NCBI RefSeq assembly: GCF_041154385.1 | Contig: NZ_AP028929.1 | Coordinates: 1,054,001-1,118,000, forward strand | DNA from: Streptococcus sp. SN-1 | GTDB taxonomy: Bacteria; Bacillota; Bacilli; Lactobacillales; Streptococcaceae | Direction: 5' to 3' | Length of the DNA: 64,000 nt | Shown: positions 46,445 to 57,028 of the stretch, in pieces | Layout: each line of letters opens with the position of its first letter | Position numbering within the stretch: position 1 is the stretch's first letter | Position numbers and translations under genes: made by a program | Notes under the pieces: model-generated | The model's input: the letters and a program-made list of their open reading frames with translations, nothing else | Told to the model about the DNA's origin: nothing | The model's database searches: none

Positions 46445-46818
46445 TCTTTGGAGTTGTTGGAAAAATCAGGTAAGTACTAATTTCTAGCTCCTCTCACAAC
46501 ACCCTACATACCTTCTATGTTTTATGAACAGTAGCTATCATTTACATTTTCAAACTACCATTCTATCAGACTAGAAGTCAAAATAGACGCATCTACTTCG
46601 AGAGATACTCATTTAATGGTTCAGCAATTCGCTCTACTTCCGTTACAGAAATTTCATCACTATGACTTCTCATGATTTTTTATTAGTTCACTTTGAGGGA
46701 CTTGCTCATGAAACCAAACAGCGTAAGTCGTAAAAGAAAAAAGCAGTACAAGATTGAACTGCTTTTACGGATTCAGATAAAATAACTTTAAAATATAGAA
46801 GATATCTATTGACTGTAA
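46445..46818. other. Decayed DNA at the right boundary of the ICE block
   Basis: Upstream of the first ICE promoter, where relaxase or regulatory genes would be expected, there is no intact gene. The minus strand holds short fragments, including a 26-codon frame beginning MRSHSDEISVTEVERIAEPL (ending near 46600), which looks like the tail of a lost gene. A bidirectional hairpin lies at 46739-46766. Confidence 0.5.
46739..46766. terminator. Bidirectional terminator
   Basis: Stem AAAAGCAGT/ACTGCTTTT with T-runs on both strands, downstream of the ABC ATPase remnant. Confidence 0.8.
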
Positions 46819-47229
46819 CTATAATTGATTTAAATTTATAACTTCATCTGCTTGATTCCAAATATCGGGATTATGAGTTGCAATGATGATTAGACGATTT
46901 TCATTTTTCATATCTAATAATAATTTCATAATTCCTTGTGAAGTCGTAGGATCGAGCGATGCAGTCAACTCATCCGCAAGTATTAATGGTGGATTTTTAA
47001 GAATAATTTTCGCTAAAGCAACACGTTGTGCTTCACCGCCAGACAATTCATATATCTTTTGTTCCAGATGAATATGAGTTAGACCAACTCTTGCTAATAC
47101 ATCTTTTTTTAACTTATCTTTTTCTATATAATTACATTTAAGATTTACTAATCCTAAATCTAGATTAGTAGAAATATTTTCATTATCTAACAAACCAAAA
47201 TTTTGAAAAAGATATCCTGATACTGTCAA
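46819..47229 (-). pseudogene. 5'-truncated ABC transporter ATPase
   Basis: 136 codons corresponding to the C-terminal two thirds of an ABC ATPase. It enters at the Q-loop (LFQNFGLLDN), then has the signature LSGGEAQRVALAKI (about 60), Walker B PLILADELTASLD and the switch His in IIATHN. Walker A and everything before it are missing, and the apparent TTG start lies in the T-run of the ntp terminator, so this is a fragment, not a gene. The sequence resembles ATPases of lactococcin 972-type bacteriocin exporters. No partner permease is nearby. Confidence 0.85.
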
Positions 47230-47230
47230 T

Positions 47231-47267
47231 AAAAAAGCTTAGAAAGGCTTAAAGCCTTATCCAAGCT
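47231..47267 (-). terminator. Terminator of the ntp V-ATPase operon
   Basis: Extended stem AGCTTGG-ATAAGGCTT against AAGCCTTTCTAAGCT, followed by TTTTTT on the minus strand, about 40 bp after ntpD. Confidence 0.82.
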
Positions 47268-47305
47268 GATATTTGTTCATCTAATTAATAATCTAAATAA
47301 AGGAT

Positions 47306-47917
47306 CTACTTCACTTTCATAATACGAACTAAATTGGCTCTTTCTGCCTCCTCTAGTTTCAATTCTATATAATGAATAGTTTCCGACAAGTTTGGAATAA
47401 TCGAGTATTCTAAACCATTTACACGTCTACGTGTTTTTTCTATTTCATCAGCCATTAACTGACACGTTTTTTCAACTTCTGCCAGTCTTAGTAATTTATC
47501 AATTAAACTATTCATTGTAGCAAATACATCATCCATTTCACTATTAGAAGATAAATAGCTGTATTCACTGTTCTCATTTTGAGAAGTAATATTCATATGC
47601 ATTCTAGGAACTGTTACACTCATGATATTTTCTTTCTCAACAAATAATTCAATTTCTTTCGATGGAATTGAAAATAATTCCTCCACCATTTGAGAATTCT
47701 TTAATGATTTAGCAACTGCAAAGGATTTTAGATTATCAATTAGATAACTTTCTACTTCTTTCCGAAGTTGATTATTCTCACGAATCAAAGAAATAAATCG
47801 CCTCATCAATTCATCTCTTTTATCCTTTAATAACTTATGTCCACGTTCAGCTGTTTTCAAACGTTCCTTTAAGTTATTCAATTCCATACGAGTTGGTTTT
47901 ACATTCAAACGTACCAT
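47306..47917 (-). CDS. ntpD: V-type ATPase subunit D
   Basis: 203 residues, a long two-helix coiled coil, the central rotor shaft of the V1 part. The opening [36 protein letters not shown] is the family signature (read here in pieces: [24 protein letters not shown]), and [13 protein letters not shown] near 170 is the conserved C-terminal helix. Last gene of the operon, 22 bp after ntpB, followed by a terminator. Confidence 0.95.
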   Translation of the reverse strand: MVRLNVKPTRMELNNLKERLKTAERGHKLLKDKRDELMRRFISLIRENNQLRKEVESYLIDNLKSFAVAKSLKNSQMVEELFSIPSKEIELFVEKENIMSVTVPRMHMNITSQNENSEYSYLSSNSEMDDVFATMNSLIDKLLRLAEVEKTCQLMADEIEKTRRRVNGLEYSIIPNLSETIHYIELKLEEAERANLVRIMKVK

Positions 47918-47939
47918 CGATAATCACTCCATTTCCGGA

Positions 47940-49325
47940 TTAAACTTCTACCAAAGGTAAGTATTTATCAAGCAAATCATCTTTGATACGTTTTAACTCT
48001 GTTCTAGGAAGAATTGATAGTAATTCCCACCCAAGATTCAACGTATCTTCTATATTTCGATTTTTATAAAATCCTTGGTTTATGTACTCTTCTTCAAAAC
48101 GCTTTGTAAACCTCACATACAATTTATCTACATCAGATAAAGCCGATTCTCCTAATACTACTGCTAACTCTTCAACCTTTTTCCCTTGGGCATAGGCTGC
48201 AAACAGTTGATTCATAGTTGGAGCATGATCTCCACGAGTTTTACCTTCTCCAGATCCCTTATCTTTTAATCGAGAGAGAGAAGGTAAAACATTGATTGGT
48301 GGACGATAACCTTGATTATACAACTCATGCGACAAAATAATTTGCCCTTCAGTAATGTATCCAGTTAAATCAGGAATTGGATGTGTTATGTCATCTTCTG
48401 GCATTGTTAAAATAGGAATCTGTGTCACCGAACCTTTTTTACCAACTAAGCGACCAGCCCTTTCGTATAGAGTTGATAAATTTGTATATAAATATCCCGG
48501 ATAGCCTCGTCTCCCTGGAACTTCACGGCGAGCTGCCGAGACTTCACGTAACGCTTCACAATAGTTAGTCATATCCGTCATGATAACTAGAACGTGCATA
48601 TCTTTTTCAAAAGCTAGATACTCTGCCGCAGTTAAAGCAATGCGGGGAGTTGCAATACGTTCAATTGCAGGATCATTTGCCAAGTTCATAAATAAAACCG
48701 AACGATCGATTGCTCCTGTTTTTCTGAGTTCTTCCATAAAAAATTCAGCTTCTTCAAAAGTAATACCCATTGCTGCAAATACAACCGCAAAATTTTCATC
48801 AGAATTTAAAACAGTCGCTTGTCTTGCTATCTGAGCAGCTAATTCATTATGAGGTAAGCCCGAACCTGAAAATACTGGTAATTTTTGACCACGTACAAGA
48901 GTATTCAAATGATCAATAGAGGAGATCCCTGTCTGAATAAATTCATCTGGATAATCTCTAGATACAGGATTAATAGCTTGACCATCAATATCTAAATATT
49001 TCTCTGGAATTAAATCTGGTCCACCATCAATTGGTTTTCCCATCCCATTAAAAATACGACCAACCATATCCTCAGATACAGCCAATTCTAATGCATGACC
49101 AGCAAAACGAATTTTAGACTTTTCTAAATTTATTCCACTAGATCCTTCAAAAAGCTGAACCATTGCTTTATCTTCGTGGATCTCTAAAACCTGTCCACGA
49201 CGAATTTCTCCATTATGAAGTTGAATTTCAACTAACTCATTGTAAGACACATTATTAACTTGTTCAACAATCATAAGAGGCCCAACAACTTCACTAGCAG
49301 TTCTGTATTCTTTTATAACACTCAT
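47940..49325 (-). CDS. ntpB: V-type ATPase non-catalytic subunit B
   Basis: 461 residues. It forms the V1 ring with subunit A; the nucleotide at its sites is structural. The place of the P-loop is taken by [15 protein letters not shown] (about 154), without GKT, as normal for B subunits. [19 protein letters not shown] and the conserved [16 protein letters not shown] are present. Its start abuts ntpA by one base, so both are made in step. Length equals the E. hirae protein. Confidence 0.97.
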   Translation of the reverse strand: MSVIKEYRTASEVVGPLMIVEQVNNVSYNELVEIQLHNGEIRRGQVLEIHEDKAMVQLFEGSSGINLEKSKIRFAGHALELAVSEDMVGRIFNGMGKPIDGGPDLIPEKYLDIDGQAINPVSRDYPDEFIQTGISSIDHLNTLVRGQKLPVFSGSGLPHNELAAQIARQATVLNSDENFAVVFAAMGITFEEAEFFMEELRKTGAIDRSVLFMNLANDPAIERIATPRIALTAAEYLAFEKDMHVLVIMTDMTNYCEALREVSAARREVPGRRGYPGYLYTNLSTLYERAGRLVGKKGSVTQIPILTMPEDDITHPIPDLTGYITEGQIILSHELYNQGYRPPINVLPSLSRLKDKGSGEGKTRGDHAPTMNQLFAAYAQGKKVEELAVVLGESALSDVDKLYVRFTKRFEEEYINQGFYKNRNIEDTLNLGWELLSILPRTELKRIKDDLLDKYLPLVEV

Positions 49326-51125
49326 TTATAGACCTCCTGTTTCTAATATCAAATGAATTTGATGTGTAATCTCATTTGAAATAATTTTGATTTCATCTAA
49401 TCTATCTTCTGAAACATATTTACTTCTAGCCATACGGTCTCGAACTGCCACGGTACCTTCCATAATCTCTGTAAAGTAAGAACCCAACTCTAAAGCATGA
49501 TTTGCCTGATCAGCAAAAGTTAGGATATTACTTAACATTGCTTCTTGTTTTGCAAACGAAGTGAATGTATCTACCGAATCAAAAGCGTTCTGTTGCAAAT
49601 AATCTTCTCTAATTTGTTTAGCAATTTCCATAGTTAGTCGTTCATTATCAGACAGAGAATCAATTCCAACAAGACGAACAATTTCCTCTAAACTAGATTC
49701 CCGTTGTAAGTAGTTCATCGCACGAGTTATTTTACTATTCCAATCTGTCTTCTCTTTACCATCTATATAAGTTCCCACACTGTCTTTATAGAGTGAATAA
49801 GATGTGAGCCAGTTAATTGCAGGAAAATGACGTCGCTGTGCCAACGGAGCATCAAGCCCCCAAAAAACTTTCACAATCCGTAAAGTGTTTTGAGTAACTG
49901 GTTCTGAAATATCTCCACCGGGTGGCGATACAGCTCCAATAGCAGTAATCGTTCCTTCACGTTCTGGAAGCCCTAGAACCTGAGAACGTCCCGCTCTTTC
50001 ATAATATTCAGCGATACGACTTCCCAGATAAGCAGGATAACCCTCATCACCAGGCATTTCTTCTAGACGTCCTGACATTTCACGTAGCGCTTCTGCCCAA
50101 CGTGAAGTCGAATCAGCCATAATGGCGACAGAGTAACCCATATCACGAAAATACTCAGCCATGGTAATTCCTGTATAAATTGAAGCCTCACGAGCAGCAA
50201 CAGGCATATTTGAAGTATTAGCAATCAGAACTGTCCGTTGCATAATTGATTGTCCGGTATTAGGGTCAATCAACTCAGGAAACTCATTCAGTACATCCGT
50301 CATTTCATTTCCACGTTCTCCACAACCAACATAAATAACAATATCAACATTGGCAAATTTAGCTACTTGGTGTTGTACAACTGTCTTTCCTGCTCCAAAA
50401 GGTCCAGGAACAGCTGCTGCTCCCCCTTTGGTTACTGGAAAGAATGTATCAATAACTCGTTGGCCTGTGATTAATGGTTCTTCTGGGATTAAACGTTTAG
50501 AAACAGGACGCGCCTTGCGGACAGGCCATTTTTGCATAAGCGTTCCTTTATAGAAACTACCGTCCAATTTTTTTATTTCATATACAACTTCATCAATTGT
50601 AAAATCGCCAGATGCAATAGAAACGACTACGCCAGATACTCCATAAGGAACCATAATTTTATGATTAACCACCTCGGTCTCCTTGACAGTTCCAAGAATA
50701 TCACCCGTACTCACTTTTTGACCAATTGCTATAGTAGGATCAAAATGCCACTTAATATCTCTATCCAAACTTGGAACTTCTACTCCACGAACTAGAAAAT
50801 CATTATGAGTAGCCAATTTAAATCGATCTAATGGGCGTTGTATGCCATCAAACATTTGAGAAATCAATCCAGGCCCTAATTCAACCGAGAGAGGTTCTCC
50901 AGTTGTAACAACAGGTTCTCCCGGACCAAGACCAGATGTTTCTTCATAGACTTGGATAGATGCCTGATCTCTTCTCATTTCAATAATTTCACCGATTAAC
51001 CCTAGCTTACCTACACGGCAAATATCTTGAATATTAGCCTCCTGCATACCTGATGCAATAACTAGAGGTCCCGATACTTTTATAATCTTCCCTTGAGTCA
51101 AAGTTATTCTCCTTACTAAGTCCAA
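49326..51125 (-). CDS. ntpA: V-type ATPase catalytic subunit A
   Basis: 599 residues. It hydrolyses ATP in the V1 head. P-loop GPFGAGKTV lies near 241-249, with the catalytic [11 protein letters not shown] and the long non-homologous insert (about 115-190) typical of V-type A subunits. [24 protein letters not shown] is the conserved nucleotide-site block (here in pieces: [23 protein letters not shown]). Start codon assignment: [20 protein letters not shown] has a weak AAGGAG; an internal start a few codons in is possible. Confidence 0.97.
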   Translation of the reverse strand: MDLVRRITLTQGKIIKVSGPLVIASGMQEANIQDICRVGKLGLIGEIIEMRRDQASIQVYEETSGLGPGEPVVTTGEPLSVELGPGLISQMFDGIQRPLDRFKLATHNDFLVRGVEVPSLDRDIKWHFDPTIAIGQKVSTGDILGTVKETEVVNHKIMVPYGVSGVVVSIASGDFTIDEVVYEIKKLDGSFYKGTLMQKWPVRKARPVSKRLIPEEPLITGQRVIDTFFPVTKGGAAAVPGPFGAGKTVVQHQVAKFANVDIVIYVGCGERGNEMTDVLNEFPELIDPNTGQSIMQRTVLIANTSNMPVAAREASIYTGITMAEYFRDMGYSVAIMADSTSRWAEALREMSGRLEEMPGDEGYPAYLGSRIAEYYERAGRSQVLGLPEREGTITAIGAVSPPGGDISEPVTQNTLRIVKVFWGLDAPLAQRRHFPAINWLTSYSLYKDSVGTYIDGKEKTDWNSKITRAMNYLQRESSLEEIVRLVGIDSLSDNERLTMEIAKQIREDYLQQNAFDSVDTFTSFAKQEAMLSNILTFADQANHALELGSYFTEIMEGTVAVRDRMARSKYVSEDRLDEIKIISNEITHQIHLILETGGL

Positions 51126-51163
51126 AAATTATAGAATAATATTACAGACAATTTTGTACATTA

Positions 51164-51484
51164 TTATAAAATATTGTGTCCTACTGCTTTCTCTACATTA
51201 TCCTCTATACGTTTTAATCCTAAATTTAAACCTTGTTTATGAGTCGGTAATAAGATAATAGCAGGCACAACTTGGGAATCATAATGGCGAATTGTATCTA
51301 ATATCATTGAAGCAATGTCTTCAGTGATATATATGACACCATAATCAGATTGAGCTAATTTTCTTAGTGTATTTATAGCTTCTTGTTCTTGATAGGCAGG
51401 AAATATATCAAACCCAATCATGCTAAATGGTAAAATAATATCACGGCTACCAATTATGCCAATTTTATACTTATTAGCTTCCAT
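51164..51484 (-). CDS. ntpG: V-type ATPase subunit F (NtpG)
   Basis: 106 residues with the opening YKIGIIGSRDIILPFSMIGF and the YGVIYITEDIA stretch found in V/A-type F subunits. It sits at the base of the rotor shaft and takes part in coupling. It overlaps the ntpC end by 11 bp. Name follows the Enterococcus hirae ntpG order. Confidence 0.94.
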   Translation of the reverse strand: MEANKYKIGIIGSRDIILPFSMIGFDIFPAYQEQEAINTLRKLAQSDYGVIYITEDIASMILDTIRHYDSQVVPAIILLPTHKQGLNLGLKRIEDNVEKAVGHNIL

Positions 51485-52481
51485 AATGTGGGCGTATCCT
51501 TTCTTTTATTGATTCAAAGGGAATTGTATTTTGAAGAGCTGATATGATCATTCTGAGATTCTTTACTTCAAACTCACATCCCAATAAATATCTAGCAAGA
51601 ACTAACGGCCCATCTACATTGTACCTTCCTTGATCTAAAGTTTTATACAATAGTAAATCACATAAAAATTCTAACTCAGAAGATGAAATCGTTGCGTCCT
51701 GCATCTTCAATTCATAAGTTGAAAAGATTGAATCTAAGCTTGGATTTATTTTATTGAACCACACAAATATTTCTTGATTTTCTACAATGTATATAAATTC
51801 TTTAGCAGAAATACTTCCTTCATCTGAAAGTAATTGTAAAATATCCCCATGACTCTTATTTTGAGATAAACCACGTTTTACAGTAATAATATTATAAAAG
51901 TCAATCATTTCGACAATAACCTGAGACAATACCTCATCTAACTCATTAGATAAAAGTTTCAGATGTTTAAAATATGCTAGATCAGCTCCGACATCAAGTA
52001 CACGAATATTATTAAAAGTTTCATACTCATTCCAAATTGATTCTACTTCACGAACCATAAAATCAGGAAGTGTATCTGAATGTAAGGAAGAAACTAAATG
52101 TTTTAAACTTTCTATATCAAAAATCCCTATTGGAATTAATAATTTAGAAAAATCTTTCTTAATTGCCGCCTTAGATTTTAATAAAACTTTGATATTATGA
52201 TAAACATATCGTAAAGCAAATAAAGTCACAATTATATCAGACGGACTTTCAGCATAGGCCCATCTATAATCATTGACTAATTTTGTCATTAGCGAAATCT
52301 CTGTCTGACTAGGATCTTTTAAGATGTCAATCGATAAATGATAGGGAGTTGATTCTAAGATAAATGCCAATGTCTCCGTATCTTTGGATTGTATAATTTT
52401 TTGAAATTTTTCTTCTGTAATAAAATCGTTTTCTTTTACCGAAATCGTCGTATTTATTTTTGAAAAAAGATTAGTATCCAT
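51474..52481 (-). CDS. ntpC: V-type ATPase subunit C (d-type)
   Basis: 335 residues, helical, the funnel that joins rotor shaft to the membrane ring. Shows YRWAYAESPSDIIVTLFALRY and the C-terminal LLGCEFEVKNLRMII stretch typical of this subunit. Lies between ntpE and ntpG in the standard order. Length matches the E. hirae subunit. Confidence 0.94.
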   Translation of the reverse strand: MDTNLFSKINTTISVKENDFITEEKFQKIIQSKDTETLAFILESTPYHLSIDILKDPSQTEISLMTKLVNDYRWAYAESPSDIIVTLFALRYVYHNIKVLLKSKAAIKKDFSKLLIPIGIFDIESLKHLVSSLHSDTLPDFMVREVESIWNEYETFNNIRVLDVGADLAYFKHLKLLSNELDEVLSQVIVEMIDFYNIITVKRGLSQNKSHGDILQLLSDEGSISAKEFIYIVENQEIFVWFNKINPSLDSIFSTYELKMQDATISSSELEFLCDLLLYKTLDQGRYNVDGPLVLARYLLGCEFEVKNLRMIISALQNTIPFESIKERIRPHYGS

Positions 52482-52539
52482 AAAATACCTTTCTAATTTT
52501 ATTGGAATACTCCTAATTTCTAAGAAGGATTAACCAATT

Positions 52540-53127
52540 TCATCCTTGATTGATAAAAATTTGATTTGCGATACTTGAACTTTCTTCCTTAGAAATCGAT
52601 CCAATTAATGTTTTATACAAATAGTTATCATCAATTTTACCTATTGAAATAAGTAAGCCTGATTCATTTGAGATAGGTTGTTCACTAAATAAATAATTTG
52701 GAAAAGAGAATTTCAATTTCTCTAATTGTTCCAAATTGAATTTAGCTAAAGTCTGTTCCCCAAAAGTTACTATGACCTCTTGTTGTGAATATTGTTCCAG
52801 AATTCGATAGATGAACTCCATTTCTTTATCTGCACTCCAAGATTCCATTTCTAGTAAAGCAGATTGAAAAAGTTCTTTTAATATTTTCTGTTTTGATACT
52901 AACGTTGATTGGCGTTCCTTATTTTTTAATTGTTGAAAAATTATTTGATATTTCTGTTGCAATTCTTTTAACTTTCGTTCATGTTCAGCTTCTTTTTTCT
53001 TTATAATGAGCGACTTTTGCATTTCAAATTCATCATCAATCTTCTTTTTGGAATCCAATAATTTCATACGCCCTTTTTCATGAGCTTGTTCAATAACAGA
53101 CTCTCGTAAGTTTTCTAAATTGCTCAT
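52540..53127 (-). CDS. ntpE: V-type ATPase subunit E (peripheral stalk)
   Basis: 195 residues. The N-terminal 95 residues form a long charged coiled coil (AHEKGRMKLLDSKKKI), the C-terminal part a small globular domain. Together with NtpF it makes the stator stalk. AGGAGG precedes the ATG; it follows ntpK by about 30 bp. Confidence 0.92.
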   Translation of the reverse strand: MSNLENLRESVIEQAHEKGRMKLLDSKKKIDDEFEMQKSLIIKKKEAEHERKLKELQQKYQIIFQQLKNKERQSTLVSKQKILKELFQSALLEMESWSADKEMEFIYRILEQYSQQEVIVTFGEQTLAKFNLEQLEKLKFSFPNYLFSEQPISNESGLLISIGKIDDNYLYKTLIGSISKEESSSIANQIFINQG

Positions 53128-53160
53128 TTAGACACCTCCTTTGAATTGCAAATTTATTTC

Positions 53161-53652
<492 letters not shown>

Positions 53653-55644
53653 TTAATTCTTTGTAATAACCTTAATATATTTCTCAGAAGCCTTCAAAGG
53701 TTGAAATGGTTTTCCTCCACCCTCATAAAACTTACCAAAAAATTCAACAAATATCAGACGTGCTCCATGAACATATCCTGATAGTAACGATAGAAAAATA
53801 TTGATCGCATGTAAAAGAATGAATAATACTAATCCAATTGTCAGTTTAGCCAATATTCCCGGAAACAAACCAACAATTAAATTGAAAGCTGATGCTATAC
53901 TTGCTCCAGATAATCCTAATGCCATCAATCGAGTGAAACTAACTAAATCACCTATATAAGATGAAATGTTATATAGATTAAACAATCCTGCTCCAATACC
54001 TGACAAGCTTTTGGCTTGAATAATAGAAACAATCAAAATCCCCACAGCATTAAAAATAGATACCCATTTCCCTAATACAAATAACGGTCTCATATCAGGC
54101 ATCAACATTCCAACAGCAATAAATAACAAGCCAAGCAGAATAACACACCACGCAAATCCTGAATTATATGCTTCTGCATATTTCTTCATTCTTACTTTTT
54201 GTAGTCCTGAAGCTAACAAACCTGCAAATACTGTAATAAACCCAAACACAACTGACACTACTAATATAGTCATGACATCAGAGGTTGTAGATATCAGATG
54301 AAATGGCAACTCATATCCAAAAAATGAGCCATAGATTCCACCCCAAATTGCAACGGCTACCCCTAATATATTAAAGAATTTTAAAAATCTCTTAGTTGCT
54401 GAAGGTAGATGAAAAATTTTTAATGCTAACATTGTTCCTAAAAACAATAGTAAACCATAGCCTAAATCAGCAACCATCATTCCAAAAAATGTAAAGTAAA
54501 ATGGTGCTAATACAGGTGTAGGATCTTTCTCATAATATTTGGGCAGAGCATACATTTCTGTCAATAATTCAAATGGTTCAATTAAAGAATGATTCGTTAA
54601 TTTGATAGGTATTTCATCTTGATTATCCGTCAATGTTTCCGATTCATAAATATAAATAGAATGTCCAAAACGCTCATCCATAACTTTTATAAAATATAAT
54701 ATACGAGTTTCTTCTATCCATCCTTCTAATGCAACTAGATGCGGAGTGCACAAAAAGTTATTCTTAGAGATTTGACGAGCATAGATAGATAAAATATAGT
54801 CTATTTGCCATTGTAAATCTATCAAATATTTCTTTGAATCTTGCAACGATGCGATAATATTCTCTTTTTCAGTTATTAACTGCATGTTTTCTTGATCTAA
54901 ATCTACTACTCGCTGCTTCGGTAATTCCTTTCTAGAATAATCAAATGGTTCAAATAAGTATTCATCAAAATCTATAGAGTAACTAGACTGATAGAAAACA
55001 ACAACACCGTACTCTCTATCATTAGAAAATATTTCTTGAACTTCAATATTGTTTTCTAAAAGACTATTGTATAAGCGATTATCTTCAGTCCTTGGAATTG
55101 TTCCGACTTTTCCTTTACAGAAAGAAAATTGTTCTAAATTTGCAGGAACAATTTCTAATTTTTCCCACTTTATTAATCGCTCTATTTCCTCATTATTACT
55201 TTGAATGTGTCTTTCTAATTCATGAACTCTATTAATTTGATGATTCACTTTTTTAAGAACACCCTCAGCAACATTAGCTTTACCAAATTTCTCTAATTCT
55301 TCATAAGAGGTAGTTATCGGAGGTTGCTGCAATAATTTAAACGTGTTTTCTTTCGGTAGGTATTCTTGTAATTTCTCTACAGTTGCTTCTAAATGTTGTT
55401 GTTGATTCATCAAATAAGTCAAGGCATCATTTCCCTCAATAACCCCATGATTGGAATTAGAAGTATGAAAAATTTGAATAGTTGGAAATACAACTTCATC
55501 TTTTTCTAGAGCTTCTGACCAGTTATCCTGAACCTTTAAATCACGGAACTGCACTGACTCTAGTTCTTGAATAGTTTTTAAAACATCATCAAGACTACTT
55601 TTAGAAAATAGTAGAGAAATTCTTTTCATCTGACTAATGGCCAT
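53653..55644 (-). CDS. ntpI: V-type ATPase membrane stator subunit I (a-type)
   Basis: 663 residues. The N-terminal half (1-375) is soluble and coiled coil; the C-terminal half has about eight membrane helices starting with APFYFTFFGMMVADLGYGLL. The helix SFTRLMALGLSGASIA carries the essential Arg that faces the K ring. It overlaps ntpF by 11 bp. Length fits E. hirae NtpI (664). Confidence 0.96.
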   Translation of the reverse strand: MAISQMKRISLLFSKSSLDDVLKTIQELESVQFRDLKVQDNWSEALEKDEVVFPTIQIFHTSNSNHGVIEGNDALTYLMNQQQHLEATVEKLQEYLPKENTFKLLQQPPITTSYEELEKFGKANVAEGVLKKVNHQINRVHELERHIQSNNEEIERLIKWEKLEIVPANLEQFSFCKGKVGTIPRTEDNRLYNSLLENNIEVQEIFSNDREYGVVVFYQSSYSIDFDEYLFEPFDYSRKELPKQRVVDLDQENMQLITEKENIIASLQDSKKYLIDLQWQIDYILSIYARQISKNNFLCTPHLVALEGWIEETRILYFIKVMDERFGHSIYIYESETLTDNQDEIPIKLTNHSLIEPFELLTEMYALPKYYEKDPTPVLAPFYFTFFGMMVADLGYGLLLFLGTMLALKIFHLPSATKRFLKFFNILGVAVAIWGGIYGSFFGYELPFHLISTTSDVMTILVVSVVFGFITVFAGLLASGLQKVRMKKYAEAYNSGFAWCVILLGLLFIAVGMLMPDMRPLFVLGKWVSIFNAVGILIVSIIQAKSLSGIGAGLFNLYNISSYIGDLVSFTRLMALGLSGASIASAFNLIVGLFPGILAKLTIGLVLFILLHAINIFLSLLSGYVHGARLIFVEFFGKFYEGGGKPFQPLKASEKYIKVITKN

Positions 55645-55957
55645 ATTTTTCTACCACCCTACCAATAATTTTTTCTACAAATTCTCCTTTCCTACTTGAT
55701 GAAATATACTGAATATTTTCATCATTTTCCTTGATTGTTTTATTAACCTCATCAATAAGGTTCTGTTGTTTCATTTCTAAATTGCTTTCTATTGAAACTA
55801 ATTCTTCGTGACTTTTTTCATCATAACTTTTTTCTAGTTTTTCCAATTCTTCTTGGGAAACAGCTTTATAAGTATAAATCTCATTATCATATGATTTTAA
55901 AATATCGTTTGCAACATTCTCAATATCTTGCATTGTCGAAAATACAGAGTTAGTCAT
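55634..55957 (-). CDS. ntpF: V-type ATPase peripheral stalk subunit (NtpF)
   Basis: 107 residues, mostly one long helix (EELEKLEKSYDEKSHEELVS) ending in KIIGRVVEKYGH, the usual V/A-type G/H stalk pattern. Pairs with subunit E. It is the first ntp gene and lies 24 bp after the ROK kinase gene, with AGGAGG before the ATG. No promoter is evident in that gap, so the whole ntp operon may be read from upstream. Confidence 0.88.
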   Translation of the reverse strand: MTNSVFSTMQDIENVANDILKSYDNEIYTYKAVSQEELEKLEKSYDEKSHEELVSIESNLEMKQQNLIDEVNKTIKENDENIQYISSSRKGEFVEKIIGRVVEKYGH

Positions 55958-55981
55958 TGTGACACCTCCTTATCTTTCATA

Positions 55982-56872
55982 CTATTTATTAGAAATTCTA
56001 TCTAAGAAATTTTTTACAGCTCCTATACGACCAGCTTCATTTCCTAATGTAGCTGCCACAAGATTTTTAGGTAAAAACCTATTATCCATTGCATTTTTAG
56101 CTAAAGAACTTTGAATTTCAGGTAACAAAATATCCTTACTATCCAGAATCCCACCTCCTAATATGAGAATTTCTGGATTAAGTAGATAAGAAATCGTTAA
56201 TAAACCTTTTGTAAGATTTTCTACAAAAATTTCAAAAGTTTCTTCAGCAACTTTATCTCCAGATCTTAAATCAGTGAAGAAAGTACGTCCAGTTTGATTA
56301 GTTTTCAAGCTCTTTTTTTGATATAAATGAATCAATGCGGTTGTTGAGGCTTTACTTTGCCAATCCGAATTACCTACAGGAATATAACCTACTTCACCAG
56401 CAGTATAGTTAAATCCGTTAACAATTTGTCCGTTGACAATAATACTGCCTCCTATACCTGTTCCAATAGTAACCATTACTACATTTTTCTTATCTTTGGC
56501 TTGTCCCTTCCACAATTCACCTAATGCAGCACAATTAACATCATTTTCAACAAAAGTATACAACCCAAAACGTTTTTCTATTTCTACAGTAAAGTTTACT
56601 CCGATATACCCTGGTATTGTATAGCCTGCATAGATGATTTCTCCAGTATTAGCATTAACAACTCCAGCAGTGGAAATCCCAACACCATCAATTGAATGAT
56701 TTAAAGTATACTCACCAATTAAATCACAGACCTGATTTAATATCTGATTCGTTCCCAAATCATAGTCAATAATTGTTTCTATCTCTTTGAAATGATTTAA
56801 ACTCGTTCCAAACTCATCGTATAAATCTGCCTTAATTGTTGTTCCGCCAATATCGATACCTATAATCTTCAT
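55982..56872 (-). CDS. ROK-family sugar kinase (possible N-acetylmannosamine kinase)
   Basis: 296 residues with GIDIGGTTIKADLYD at the N-terminus (phosphate binding), ENDVNCAALGELW (catalytic Asp in NDVN), VTIGTGIGGSI and a second glycine-rich loop ILILGGGILD. The Cys-rich zinc motif of many ROK kinases (CxCGxxGC) is missing; this is common in streptococcal members. Being among sialic-acid genes, it may phosphorylate ManNAc, the product of the lyase, before NanE. Glucokinase-like activity cannot be excluded. It lies 40 bp after a strong terminator and 24 bp before ntpF. Confidence 0.87.
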   Translation of the reverse strand: MKIIGIDIGGTTIKADLYDEFGTSLNHFKEIETIIDYDLGTNQILNQVCDLIGEYTLNHSIDGVGISTAGVVNANTGEIIYAGYTIPGYIGVNFTVEIEKRFGLYTFVENDVNCAALGELWKGQAKDKKNVVMVTIGTGIGGSIIVNGQIVNGFNYTAGEVGYIPVGNSDWQSKASTTALIHLYQKKSLKTNQTGRTFFTDLRSGDKVAEETFEIFVENLTKGLLTISYLLNPEILILGGGILDSKDILLPEIQSSLAKNAMDNRFLPKNLVAATLGNEAGRIGAVKNFLDRISNK

Positions 56873-56911
56873 TTCAACACTCCCACATTTTTGATCTCAT
56901 TACTTTTTGAT

Positions 56912-56944
56912 AAAAAATGGGACTGGGCATTATCCCAGTCCCAT
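56912..56944 (-). terminator. Strong terminator between Gfo/Idh and ROK genes
   Basis: Perfect 11-bp stem ATGGGACTGGG/CCCAGTCCCAT, 6-nt loop, TTTTTTATC on the minus strand. It ends the upstream nan unit; no promoter is seen before the ROK start 40 bp later. Confidence 0.93.
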
Positions 56945-57028
56945 CTCTATTTCTTTATTCAATGAGTTGTATCACAGAACTTTAGAAATTATATAATGAC
57001 AAGAATTTACTATTCTGTTTTACAAAAG

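Noticed and set aside
46510..46700. Short frame MRSHSDEISVTEVERIAEPL as an intact gene
   Set aside because: No RBS, and an upstream fragment in a different frame suggests decayed coding DNA; source gene not recognised.
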